Made by a program: the position numbers and the translations under genes
Source: Novosphingobium sp.
GTDB taxonomy: Bacteria > Pseudomonadota > Alphaproteobacteria > Sphingomonadales > Sphingomonadaceae
DNA: 23,072 nt
Direction of reading: 5' to 3'
Assembly: GCA_020853995.1 (NCBI GenBank)
Contig: JADYXV010000286.1
Span: 1-23,072, forward strand
Shown: positions 14,400 through 22,202 of the stretch, piece by piece
Layout: every line of letters starts with the position of its first letter
Position numbering within the stretch: the first letter of the stretch is position 1
The notes under the pieces: model-generated
The model's database searches: none
What the model was told of the DNA's origin: nothing
Seen by the model: only the letters and a program-made list of their open reading frames with translations

Positions 14400-15001
14400 G
14401 TCCAAGTGCCATCGCGGCCGAAGTTTTCAGCGGCGAATGCCCAATTGAGGTGCTTTTCGATCACCCCTTTAAGATAATCGGGCCGCACGTTCTTGTGGTC
14501 CAGATAATAGGCGTGTTCCCACAGATCGATGACCAGCAATGGCTTGGCGTCACCAGTGGCAAACGTCGCGGCATCGTGGGTCTGTTCAACGGACAGTTTT
14601 TCGCCGCGCGCCAGCAGCCAGACCCAGCCCGATGCAAAGTGCGCCGTGCCTTGCGCCAGCAGTTCATCATTAAGCGCGCTGACCGAACCGAATGCGGCAT
14701 CGATAGCCTTGGCCAGATCGCCGGTCGGCTTTAATGCGTCCGGCGTCAGGCTGTTCCAGTAGAACGCGTGATTCCAGCTTTGTGCCACGTTGTTGAACAG
14801 GCCCTTGTCGCCCTTTGCTTCAGCCGCTGCAATGATCTGCTCAAGGCTGGACTTGGCGTGATCTGTATCTTCAACCGCTGCGTTGGTTTTATCGACATAG
14901 GCCTTGTGATGCTTGCCATGATGCGTCTGTAGTGTCGTGGCCGAAATGACAGGCGCAAGCGCGTCATCGGCGTAAGGAAGCGGGGGCAGGATAATAGCCA
15001 T
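14387..15001 (-). CDS. sodB: Superoxide dismutase, iron type
   Basis: The enzyme converts superoxide to hydrogen peroxide and oxygen in the cytosol. The 204-residue protein is of normal length. The four metal ligands are visible: His27 (THHGKHHKAYV), His78 (FNNVAQSWNHAFYW), Asp159 and His163 (VIDLWEHAYYLDHKN). The phrase FNNVAQSWNHAFYW and Gln near the metal (LLAQGTAHFASGWVWL) point to the Fe rather than the Mn type, although metal choice cannot be fixed from sequence. ATG 15001 is preceded by AAGGA 11 nt upstream; a TTG at 15010 lies in the spacer. Convergent and overlapping with the AI-2E transporter gene, next to the stress locus, but no stress promoter is seen upstream. Confidence 0.96.
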   Translation of the reverse strand: MAIILPPLPYADDALAPVISATTLQTHHGKHHKAYVDKTNAAVEDTDHAKSSLEQIIAAAEAKGDKGLFNNVAQSWNHAFYWNSLTPDALKPTGDLAKAIDAAFGSVSALNDELLAQGTAHFASGWVWLLARGEKLSVEQTHDAATFATGDAKPLLVIDLWEHAYYLDHKNVRPDYLKGVIEKHLNWAFAAENFGRDGTWTYPA

Positions 15002-15100
15002 CGTAATCAACGTCCTTGTGAAATCCGGTATCTTTGGCCAACGCGCGAAACGCGCATCGGTTGCCGCCGAATAACGGACAAGACGCAGAATTTCGGTCGG

Positions 15101-16384
15101 TCAGGAAATGCCTTGCGGCGCTTTGCGATCAACTGCAGCGGTTACCGCCACATCCATCGTCACATTGCCAAGCGTGCGCATCAGGTCGGGCAGGACTTCA
15201 ACCGCCACCAGCAGGGCCAGCGGCGCGACCGGGGCATTCATGGCAATGGCAATGGGGCCGACAGAGGCGACAAAGCTGATCGATCCGGGCAGGCTGACCG
15301 AGCTTAACGATACAAGAATCGCCACAGTCCACGCCGAAAACAGCACCATCGGCGACAGCGTAACGCCATAAAGGTGCGCAACATAAATGGCGACGGCAAG
15401 GTTCATGGCGGGGCTTGTCGCGCGAAACAGCGCCACCGCCAGCGGCATGACAAATTCCGATGTCGTTTCCCGAACACCCAGATTGCGGCAGGCGCCAAGC
15501 ATGGCTGGCAAAGAGGCCAGCGACGATTGCGTGGACAGCGCGATGGTCTGCACCGGCAGCATCGCGCGCGCAAACCGGCCCAGCGGCTGTCGGGCAATCA
15601 CCACCGCAAACACATATCCCGCAATCAGCACGACCGATCCGGTCAATATGACGATCCCGACATAGTGCGCCAGCGCGCCGATCGCCGCCGTGCCGCTTGT
15701 TGCCGCAACCGCCATGCTCAGCGCAAATACACCGATGGGGGCGAGCGCCAGCACCCAGCCGATCACCACCAGCATGGCCGAGGCAAGCGCTGCAAAGAAC
15801 GTCGTCATTACCTCGCGCTGCGGGCCTGCCAGCCGCCCGACCGCCAGTGCAAATACCGATACGAACAGGATCAATGGCAACATGCGGTCATTGGCCGCGG
15901 CATCAATCACGTTGGTCGGCACGATGGACCGCAGGAATTCGGCAACGCCGGGCACAGGCCCTGCCTCGGCCGAACCAAGCGTCATCCGCAGGGCCGACCC
16001 TGCATCTGCCGGAATGGGCAAAAACGACAGTAGCAAGGGCGTTACAACAATGGCCATCCCTGCGCTAAACGCCAGAAAACCCAGAAACATGCCAAGGCTG
16101 CGGCGGGCCATCTTGCCTGCGCTGGCCATTGCCACGGTTTGCGTCACGCCTGTGAACAGCAAGGCGGCAACCAATGGCACGATCGTCGCCTGCAGTGCGC
16201 GCAGCCACATTTCACCAATCGGCTGGACCCATGTCTGTACCACAGGCAGGGAATCCGGCGTCAGAAATGCAATCGCCAGACCGGCAGCCAGACCACCGAT
16301 CAGACCAATAAACGTCCACATCGCAGGCACTTGAGCGATAGGCGGCAAGGCGGTGGATGATTTTTCCGGATTCGGTAAGGTCAT
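15101..16384 (-). CDS. Dicarboxylate/amino acid:cation symporter family protein, atypical
   Basis: A 427-residue protein of the SDF/DAACS family (GltP, DctA): it would import dicarboxylates or acidic amino acids with cations. Several helices cover the length. The first re-entrant loop appears as LSTQSSLASLPAML. In the last helix PDLMRTLGNVTMD keeps residues that align with Asp394, Arg397, Asn401 and Asp405 of GltPh. The hallmark NMDGT of helix 7 is replaced: here the helix reads ATSPAMNLAVAIYVAHLYG, so two cation ligands of the standard mechanism are missing. A different coupling or substrate is therefore likely. ATG 16384 lacks a clear ribosome binding site; a GTG or ATG further in is possible. 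It is divergent from glmM and 99 bp from sodB on the same strand. Confidence 0.82.
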   Translation of the reverse strand: MTLPNPEKSSTALPPIAQVPAMWTFIGLIGGLAAGLAIAFLTPDSLPVVQTWVQPIGEMWLRALQATIVPLVAALLFTGVTQTVAMASAGKMARRSLGMFLGFLAFSAGMAIVVTPLLLSFLPIPADAGSALRMTLGSAEAGPVPGVAEFLRSIVPTNVIDAAANDRMLPLILFVSVFALAVGRLAGPQREVMTTFFAALASAMLVVIGWVLALAPIGVFALSMAVAATSGTAAIGALAHYVGIVILTGSVVLIAGYVFAVVIARQPLGRFARAMLPVQTIALSTQSSLASLPAMLGACRNLGVRETTSEFVMPLAVALFRATSPAMNLAVAIYVAHLYGVTLSPMVLFSAWTVAILVSLSSVSLPGSISFVASVGPIAIAMNAPVAPLALLVAVEVLPDLMRTLGNVTMDVAVTAAVDRKAPQGIS

Positions 16385-16460
16385 GTTGAGGTGACATTAG
16401 CTACACATGCAAGCATAGCAATGCAGCAAGCCGCCAAAGGTGGCACCGACGATAGGGAAA

Positions 16461-17807
16461 ATGTTTTCCATGGCACGCAAGTTCTTCGGCACCGATGGCA
16501 TCCGGGGCCGCACCAATGCAGGCGTGATGACCGCCGCCACCGCGATGAAAGTGGGGCAGGCCGCCGGCACCTATTTCCAGCGTGGCGATCACCGCCACCG
16601 TGTGGTGATCGGCAAGGACACGCGCCTTTCAGGCTATATGATGGAAAGCGCGATGGTGGCAGGGTTCACCTCGGTGGGCATGGACGTGGTTCTGCTGGGG
16701 CCGATGCCGACACCAGCCGTTGCCATGCTGACGCGTTCCATGCGCGCCGATCTGGGCGTGATGATCTCGGCCAGCCACAACCCGTTTGAAGACAACGGCA
16801 TCAAGCTGTTCGGCCCTGACGGCTTCAAGCTTTCGGACGATGCAGAACTTGCCATTGAAGCCATGCTGGAACAGGACATGGCGCTGGCTGACGCCCGCCA
16901 AGTGGGCCGCGCCCGCCGGATCGAAGACGCGCGTGGCCGTTATATCCATGCCGTCAAAGCCAGCCTGCCCGACAATGTCAGGCTGGATGGCATGCGCATC
17001 GTGATCGATTGCGCAAACGGCGCGGCCTATCACGTCACGCCATCGGCGCTGTGGGAACTGGGTGCCGAAGTGATTGCCATAGGGGTTGAGCCCAATGGCA
17101 AGAACATCAACCTCAACGTCGGCTCCACCCATCTTGACGCGATAAAGGCCAAAGTGCGTGAAACCCGCGCCGACATCGGCATTGCCCTGGATGGCGATGC
17201 GGACCGGCTGATCGTGGTTGATGAAAAGAGCCAGACCGTGGACGGCGACCAGATCATGGCGCTGATCGGCACGCAACTGGCCGCGCGCGGGGAATTGCGC
17301 GGCGGCGGCGTAGTGGCCACGGTGATGTCGAACCTCGGGCTTGAACGCTACCTCAATGCCCAGGGGCTGACTCTTGAGCGAACATCGGTGGGCGACCGCT
17401 ATGTTCTGGAGCGCATGCGCGCAGGCGGCTTCAACGTGGGCGGAGAGCAATCAGGCCACATGATCCTGACCGATCACGCCACGACAGGCGATGGCACCGT
17501 TGCCGCGCTGCAAGTGCTTTCGGCGATGGTTTCATCGGGCAAACCCGCCAGCGAATTGCTGCACCAGTTTGATCCCGTGCCGCAAATTTTGAAGAACGTG
17601 CGTTTTGCCGGAGGCAAGCCGCTGGCCGCGCAAAGCGTCAAAGATGTCATCGCCGCTGCCGAAGCCCGGCTTGCAGGGCGCGGCCGCCTGGTCATCCGCC
17701 CATCGGGCACCGAACCTGTCATCCGCGTGATGGCCGAGGGCGACGACGCAGAGGAAGTCGAAGCGGTCGTCGATGAAATCTGCAACGCCGTGCGGAAGGC
17801 CACCTGA
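16461..17807 (+). CDS. glmM: Phosphoglucosamine mutase
   Basis: GlmM turns glucosamine-6-phosphate into glucosamine-1-phosphate, the step before UDP-GlcNAc for peptidoglycan and lipopolysaccharide. The 448-residue protein begins MARKFFGTDGIRGRTN, has the catalytic phosphoserine loop MISASHNPFEDNGIKLFG (Ser about 105), the Mg-binding loop ALDGDADRLIVVD, the sugar loop GGEQSGHMI and the phosphate-binding end RLVIRPSGTEPVIRVMAEG. All four domains are complete. ATG 16461 follows AGGGAAA closely; ATG 16470 would also fit the family N-terminus. Its stop overlaps the next start (TGATG), linking it to the DUF1272 gene. Confidence 0.97.
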   Translation: MFSMARKFFGTDGIRGRTNAGVMTAATAMKVGQAAGTYFQRGDHRHRVVIGKDTRLSGYMMESAMVAGFTSVGMDVVLLGPMPTPAVAMLTRSMRADLGVMISASHNPFEDNGIKLFGPDGFKLSDDAELAIEAMLEQDMALADARQVGRARRIEDARGRYIHAVKASLPDNVRLDGMRIVIDCANGAAYHVTPSALWELGAEVIAIGVEPNGKNINLNVGSTHLDAIKAKVRETRADIGIALDGDADRLIVVDEKSQTVDGDQIMALIGTQLAARGELRGGGVVATVMSNLGLERYLNAQGLTLERTSVGDRYVLERMRAGGFNVGGEQSGHMILTDHATTGDGTVAALQVLSAMVSSGKPASELLHQFDPVPQILKNVRFAGGKPLAAQSVKDVIAAAEARLAGRGRLVIRPSGTEPVIRVMAEGDDAEEVEAVVDEICNAVRKAT

Positions 17808-18046
17808 TGCTGGAAATGCGCCCCGATTGCGAACGCTGCGGCACCGATCTTCCCGCCGAAGCCCCCGGCGCGTTCATCTGTTCGTTCGAATGCACCTTTT
17901 GCGCCGAGTGTTCAGATGCGCTGGATGACCGCTGCCCCAATTGCAGCGGCGAGCTGATGGACCGCCCCACCCGCGCCAAGGCCCTGCATGCGAAAAGCCC
18001 GCCTTCTGGGTTGCGCAAGTTTCATCCTTCGACAAGCTCAGGATGA
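17807..18046 (+). CDS. DUF1272 small zinc-ribbon protein
   Basis: The 79-residue protein carries four CxxC-type Cys pairs: CERCG, CSFEC, CAEC and CPNC, in the order typical of DUF1272 (LEMRPDCERCGTDLP, FICSFECTFCAECSD, CPNCSGEL). It should bind one or two zinc ions; its function is unknown. It starts inside the glmM stop codon (TGATG), so translation is probably coupled. The last nine residues (FHPSTSSG) come from the left arm of the inverted repeat at 18026-18120, whose sequence also supplies the stop codon. The natural protein may therefore have been shorter before the repeat arrived. Confidence 0.85.
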   Translation: MLEMRPDCERCGTDLPAEAPGAFICSFECTFCAECSDALDDRCPNCSGELMDRPTRAKALHAKSPPSGLRKFHPSTSSG

Positions 18047-18120
18047 GCGGTGTGTGTGAGACAGGCCGGTGTGTGTGAAGCAGCAAAAAAGGACCCGCTC
18101 ATGCTGAGCTTGTCGAAGCA
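18026..18120. repeat. Imperfect inverted repeat (REP-like), overlapping the DUF1272 gene end
   Basis: The left arm 18026-18050 (CTTCGACAAGCTCAGGATGA core) is mirrored by 18096-18120 (CATGCTGAGCTTGTCGAAGC core) with two mismatches over about 25 bp. The 45-bp centre holds a direct duplication of CGGTGTGTGTGA (18048-18059 and 18067-18078), and a CACACACA run follows the right arm. It differs in sequence from the repeat at 7277-7366 but has the same design. Confidence 0.75.
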
Positions 18121-18144
18121 CACACACAGCCCTAACCCGAGCCA

Positions 18145-18891
18145 ATGAAACCACCCCGCATCCTTTCCATCGCAGGCTCTGATTCTAGCGGCGGTGCCGG
18201 CATTCAGGCCGACATCAAGACGATCACGATGCTTGGCGGCTATGCCATGACCGCCATCTGCGCCCTGACCGCGCAGGACACGACCGGCGTCCACGCCGTC
18301 CTGCCGGTTGATCCGGCAATGCTGGCCGCTCAGATTGATGCCTGCCTGCATGACATCGGCGTGGATGCGGTAAAGATCGGCATGCTTGGCTCGCCCGAAA
18401 TCGCGGCCGTAGTGGCCGACAGGCTGGAAGGCCTGTCCGTGCCTATCGTGTTTGATCCGGTGATGATCGCCACCAGCGGCGCGGCCTTAGCCGATGCTGC
18501 CACCATCGCAGCGTTCGAACGGCTGATGGCGCTGGCCACCCTGACGACGCCCAATGTGCCTGAACTGGTGGCGCTTGGCGGTGATGCAGCCATGCAGGCA
18601 CGCGGCATCGCCTATATCGCCAAAGGCGGCGATGCCGAAGGTGCTGACGTGATCGACCGGCTGGTGATACCGGGCCAACCTGAAAAAGTCTGGACCGCCC
18701 CGCGCATCGACACGCGCCACACGCACGGCACCGGCTGCACCATGTCGAGCGCGATTGCCACGTTCATGGCACTTGGCGCATCAATCGAAGACGCGGTTGA
18801 GGATGCGCGCGAGTTCGTCCGCGCTGCCTTGCTGGCCGCACCCGGCTTTGGTGCAGGCCACGGGCCGCTAGGCCATCACGCGGTGCGTTGA
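18145..18891 (+). CDS. thiD: Hydroxymethylpyrimidine/phosphomethylpyrimidine kinase
   Basis: ThiD phosphorylates HMP and HMP-phosphate to HMP-diphosphate, the pyrimidine half of thiamine. The 248-residue ribokinase-fold protein shows the substrate motif IAGSDSSGGAGIQADIKT at residues 8-25, KIGMLG, VFDPVMIATSG, a TPNVPE motif, and the ATP/anion-hole motif DTRHTHGTGCTMSSAIA. ATG 18145 has only a weak purine run upstream. No other thiamine gene is nearby, and no thiamine (TPP) riboswitch can be recognised in the leader, which is occupied by the inverted repeat. Convergent with the LOG-family gene, 20 bp apart. Confidence 0.95.
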   Translation: MKPPRILSIAGSDSSGGAGIQADIKTITMLGGYAMTAICALTAQDTTGVHAVLPVDPAMLAAQIDACLHDIGVDAVKIGMLGSPEIAAVVADRLEGLSVPIVFDPVMIATSGAALADAATIAAFERLMALATLTTPNVPELVALGGDAAMQARGIAYIAKGGDAEGADVIDRLVIPGQPEKVWTAPRIDTRHTHGTGCTMSSAIATFMALGASIEDAVEDAREFVRAALLAAPGFGAGHGPLGHHAVR

Positions 18892-18911
18892 TCCCGCTTT
18901 CGCCGGGTCCA

Positions 18912-19793
18912 TTATCCGCAATCGAGATCGTAGAACTTCACGACATGGGCCCATGCCTCGTCGGCTGTTTCCACTGGCGTAAACAATTCCAGATCCTCGA
19001 AATTGATCACGCCTTCTTCGGCCAGCGCCTGGAAGTTGATCACGCGGTTCCAGTAATCCTTGCCGAACAGCAGGATCGGGATCGGCTTCATCTTGCCGGT
19101 CTGGATCAGGGTCAGCAGTTCGAAAAATTCATCGAACGTACCAAACCCGCCGGGGAACACTGCCACTGCGCGGGCGCGCAGCAGGAAATGCATCTTGCGC
19201 AGCGCGAAGTAGTGGAACTGGAACGACAGATGCGGCGTGACATAGCTGTTGGGTGCCTGTTCATGGGGCAGGACGATGTTCAGCCCGATGGATTCAGCGC
19301 CCGCTTCCTGCGCACCGCGATTGGCCGCTTCCATGATTGACGGACCACCGCCCGAACAGATCACGAACTGGCGTTTGCCGTCCTCAACCACGCCGCAACT
19401 GCTGGCGCGATGGGCCAATTTGCGTGCTTCTTCATAGTATTGCGCCTTGGCGACCAGCCGCTCTACCACGGCCCTCTTTTCAGGCGTCGTCGCCACTGCC
19501 AGCGCGGCTTCGGCCTGATCGGGCGAAGGTATGCGCGCCGATCCATAGATGACGAAGGTTGAACCGATGCCGGCCTCATCCAGCAACATGTCGGGCTTGA
19601 GCAGTTCCAGCTGGAACCGCACCGGCCGCAATTCTTCACGCAACAGAAAGTCTGTATCGCGAAACGCCAGCCGATAGGCCGGATCTTGCTGCTGCGGGGT
19701 GGTTTTGGGCTGGCTGTCTGCAAAACCGGCTTCCTGCTCGGCCTTGTAGAATTTGCGCTTGGTCAGATCGTGCTGCTTTTCTTCTTCTGTCAT
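18912..19793 (-). CDS. LOG family protein (possible cytokinin-type nucleotide phosphoribohydrolase)
   Basis: LOG-like enzymes release a base from nucleoside 5'-monophosphates; older annotations call them lysine decarboxylases in error. The 293-residue protein has an N-terminal extension of about 75 residues, rich in charged residues, then the Rossmann-type domain: VIYGSARIPSP, VICSGGGPSIMEAANRGAQEAG, and the signature PGGFGTFDEFFE (about 214-225). The usual LOG proteins have about 190-220 residues, so this belongs to the longer variety. ATG 19793 (MTEEEKQHDL) is chosen; the frame stays open to 19961, but that part runs through the tRNA gene. It lies downstream of tRNA-Gln on the same strand. 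Confidence 0.9.
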   Translation of the reverse strand: MTEEEKQHDLTKRKFYKAEQEAGFADSQPKTTPQQQDPAYRLAFRDTDFLLREELRPVRFQLELLKPDMLLDEAGIGSTFVIYGSARIPSPDQAEAALAVATTPEKRAVVERLVAKAQYYEEARKLAHRASSCGVVEDGKRQFVICSGGGPSIMEAANRGAQEAGAESIGLNIVLPHEQAPNSYVTPHLSFQFHYFALRKMHFLLRARAVAVFPGGFGTFDEFFELLTLIQTGKMKPIPILLFGKDYWNRVINFQALAEEGVINFEDLELFTPVETADEAWAHVVKFYDLDCG

Positions 19794-19831
19794 GCCCCAT
19801 AAGTCGGGCCAACCGCACAAAAGCGCAAGGG

Positions 19832-19847
19832 GGCCAAAAAATTGGCC
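19832..19847. other. Small hairpin between tRNA-Gln and the LOG gene
   Basis: GGCCAA (19832-19837) and TTGGCC (19842-19847) pair perfectly around AAAA. On the minus strand it follows the tRNA 3' end by about 27 nt, but no T tract comes after it. The run of T right after the tRNA (19869-19865) is a likelier stop signal. Confidence 0.3.
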
Positions 19848-19873
19848 GCAATTTGTCAGGGAAGAAAAAGGAG

Positions 19874-19947
19874 TGGATGCCCCGCGAGGACTCGAACCTC
19901 GATAAACGGTATCAGAAACCGGTGTCTTACCATTAGACGACGGGGCA
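19874..19947 (-). tRNA. tRNA-Gln (anticodon CTG)
   Basis: Read on the minus strand, the acceptor TGCCCCG (19947-19941) pairs with CGGGGCA (19884-19878), and D stem GTCT/AGAC closes a loop AATGGTA. The anticodon loop TTCTGAT holds CTG (19915-19913), and T stem CGAGG/CCTCG closes TTCGAGT. The anticodon reads CAG, hence glutamine. The CCA end is encoded (19876-19874), and a CTCCTTTTT run follows as a likely terminator. The discriminator base is T, and the first base pair of the anticodon stem (C27-T43) is a mismatch. Confidence 0.95.
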
Positions 19948-19958
19948 GCGTGGGTGCG

Positions 19959-19987
19959 CAACTAGGCGGCGGAAAACCATGAGTCAA
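19959..19987 (-). promoter_or_regulatory. Probable promoter of tRNA-Gln
   Basis: On the minus strand TTGACT (19987-19982) is followed after 17 bp by TAGTTG (19964-19959), about 12 bp before the tRNA 5' end. The -35 is good and the -10 weak. Confidence 0.4.
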
Positions 19988-20106
19988 GAAGGTGAGACGG
20001 CATTTTTGGGCGCTGGCCTTGCGGGCAAGGCGCGGCATCGCTAGCATTGGGCCCAAGTACCCGGCAGGCCTCATCCCGCGCGGGAAAACATAAGCGAATT
20101 TGAAAT

Positions 20107-21414
20107 ATGGCGGAACACCTTCCGCCAGCCAATGGGCAAGGCGTGGAAGCCGGCAAGCACAAAGCCGGAAAACACAGGGCCGGCAAAAGCAAAAGCGGCC
20201 GGAAGAAGGGACGGAGCAAGTCCCGACCGAGCCGCAACAATGCCGGGAGCAGCCTCCCGCCCACATCGGCTGGCACGATCAGCCCGCCCCCGCCAAGGGT
20301 GGACCTATCGCAAGAGGCTGCGCAAGCGCCTGCGCGTGTCGTGGAAACCGGCAATCCTGCAATTGCGCCCGAACGTGTAACCACGTGGCAAAAGCCCCTG
20401 CCCCACCACCGTCAGGCCTATGCCGCGATTGACCTTGGCACGAACAATTGCCGATTGCTGATCGCGCGGCCTTCGGGTGAACACTTTGTGGTGATTGACG
20501 CATTCAGCCGCGTGGTGCGGTTGGGTGAGGGGTTGGCGCAGACCGGGCGGCTTTCGGACGAGGCGATGGACCGCGCGTTGGCCGCGCTGCATGTGTGCGC
20601 GGACAAGTTGCGCAAACGCAATGTCCATCTGGCGCGTTCGGTGGCGACCGAGGCCTGCCGCCGCGCCACAAACGGCGCTGCCTTCATTGAACGGGTGCGC
20701 GAGGAAACCGGCATCCGCCTGAACATCATCACCGCGCAGGAAGAAGCACGGCTGGCGGTGCTGGGCTGTCACATCCTGCTGGAACAGGGCGATGGTCCGG
20801 CGATGATCTTTGATATCGGCGGCGGATCGACCGAGATGGTGCTGGTGGAAACGGGTGAGACCGTGCCGCGCATCCTTGACTGGCAATCCGCGCCGTGGGG
20901 CGTGGTATCGCTTACCGAAAGCGTCGGCCCGATTGCTGACAGCCCCGAAGCGCGCGCCGAGGCCTATGCCGAAATGCGCCGCCGTGTGGATGAAGGCTTT
21001 GCCGACTTTTCACAGCGGGTGACGCCGATGCGTGAAGTGGCACAGGCGCAAGAGCGCATCCGCCTGCTTGGCACCAGCGGCACGGTTACCACGCTGGCCA
21101 GCCTGCACCTGGAACTGCCGCAGTATGACCGGCGGGCGGTGGACGGGCTGATCGTGCCGGCTGATTCGATGCGCGCCATCAGCCAAAGCCTTGCCAAAAT
21201 GTCCTATGCCGAACGCGTTGCCGTGCCGTGCATCGGGCGCGAACGCTCGGATCTGGTGGTGGCAGGCTGTGCCATCCTTGAATCGATCCTTGATATCTGG
21301 CCCGCAGACCGTCTTGGCATTGCCGATCGCGGCATTCGCGAGGGCATTTTGCGCAGCCTTATGGCAGGCGGTGGCGAACCCGCCCGCGCGCCTGCCCAAC
21401 AACGGAATTTATGA
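20107..21414 (+). CDS. Ppx/GppA family phosphatase (exopolyphosphatase-like) with basic N-terminal tail
   Basis: Ppx/GppA enzymes of the ASKHA fold remove phosphate from polyphosphate or from pppGpp. The 435-residue protein has the phosphate motif AAIDLGTNNCRLLIA (about 106-120), RSVATEACRRATNG, ITAQEEARLAVLG, the second ATPase-like motif FDIGGGSTEMVLV, and GTSGTVTTLASL. It matches the short Ppx/GppA type with only the two N-terminal domains. The first 45 residues are a Lys/Arg/Gly/Ser-rich stretch, followed by a proline-rich linker to about residue 95. This tail is not part of the catalytic fold and could bind polyphosphate or nucleic acid. ATG 20107 lacks a clear ribosome binding site, so a later start is possible. 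It is in an operon with rlmE (1 bp gap). Confidence 0.92.
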   Translation: MAEHLPPANGQGVEAGKHKAGKHRAGKSKSGRKKGRSKSRPSRNNAGSSLPPTSAGTISPPPPRVDLSQEAAQAPARVVETGNPAIAPERVTTWQKPLPHHRQAYAAIDLGTNNCRLLIARPSGEHFVVIDAFSRVVRLGEGLAQTGRLSDEAMDRALAALHVCADKLRKRNVHLARSVATEACRRATNGAAFIERVREETGIRLNIITAQEEARLAVLGCHILLEQGDGPAMIFDIGGGSTEMVLVETGETVPRILDWQSAPWGVVSLTESVGPIADSPEARAEAYAEMRRRVDEGFADFSQRVTPMREVAQAQERIRLLGTSGTVTTLASLHLELPQYDRRAVDGLIVPADSMRAISQSLAKMSYAERVAVPCIGRERSDLVVAGCAILESILDIWPADRLGIADRGIREGILRSLMAGGGEPARAPAQQRNL

Positions 21415-21415
21415 C

Positions 21416-22084
21416 ATGAGCCGATCCGGCAAAGACCCGAACGAGCGCTTGCGCACCGCCAAAAAGCGCACGGCATCGTCCTCGCGCTGGCTGACGCGCC
21501 AGATCAACGATCCTTATGTCAAACAGGCGCGCGCCGAAGGCTGGCGCAGCCGCGCGGCTTTCAAGCTGATCGAGCTGGACGAAAAGTTCAGCCTGTTGCG
21601 CAATGCCAAACGCGTGGTCGATCTTGGCATTGCGCCGGGCGGCTGGGCGCAAGTGGTGCGCAAGAAGGCGCCATCGGCCAAAGTCGTGGGCATCGATCTG
21701 CTGCCGACCGAGCCGATTGAAGGCGTCACCATCTTCGAGATGGACTTCATGGCCGATGAGGCCCCTGCCGCGCTGCAAGGCGCGCTGGATGGCCCGCCTG
21801 ATCTGGTGGTGTGCGACATGGCCGCCAATACCGTTGGCCACAAACAGACCGACCATCTGCGCACGATGGGCCTTGTGGAAACGGCGGTGGACTTTGCCAT
21901 CACGTCGCTGGCACCGGGCGGGGCATTCATCGCCAAAGTCTTTGCCGGCGGGACCGATGCCGAATTGCTGACGATCCTGAAAAAGAACTTCACCACGGTA
22001 AAGCACGCCAAGCCGCCATCCAGCCGCAAGGATTCGTCCGAATGGTACGTGATCGCGCAAGGCTTCAAGGGACGGCCTGAATAG
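21416..22084 (+). CDS. rlmE: 23S rRNA (uridine-2'-O-)methyltransferase RlmE
   Basis: RlmE (FtsJ/RrmJ) 2'-O-methylates U2552 in the A loop of 23S rRNA, late in assembly of the 50S subunit. The 222-residue protein has a basic N-terminal arm, the SAM-binding motif VVDLGIAPGGWAQV, and the catalytic tetrad Lys50 (RAAFKLIE), Asp134 (VVCDMAAN), Lys174 (FIAKVFAGG) and Glu209 (SSEWYVIAQGF). ATG 21416 lies one base beyond the ppx stop; a frame open back to 21191 only overlaps ppx. The ppx-rlmE pair probably forms one transcript. Confidence 0.96.
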   Translation: MSRSGKDPNERLRTAKKRTASSSRWLTRQINDPYVKQARAEGWRSRAAFKLIELDEKFSLLRNAKRVVDLGIAPGGWAQVVRKKAPSAKVVGIDLLPTEPIEGVTIFEMDFMADEAPAALQGALDGPPDLVVCDMAANTVGHKQTDHLRTMGLVETAVDFAITSLAPGGAFIAKVFAGGTDAELLTILKKNFTTVKHAKPPSSRKDSSEWYVIAQGFKGRPE

Positions 22085-22202
22085 GCGGCGTTAGGATTAA
22101 CCACGGCTGCTGTCGCATCGCGGGACTTACGTATAACCCCGTAGTCGCGCCGTGTACGGATTTGGTTATCGAAACATTACCCGAATGTTCCGGAGCCACC
22201 CG

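Noticed and set aside
19794..19961. N-terminal extension of the LOG protein by 56 residues
   Set aside because: The extension would be translated through tRNA-Gln; the downstream ATG 19793 gives a normal start.
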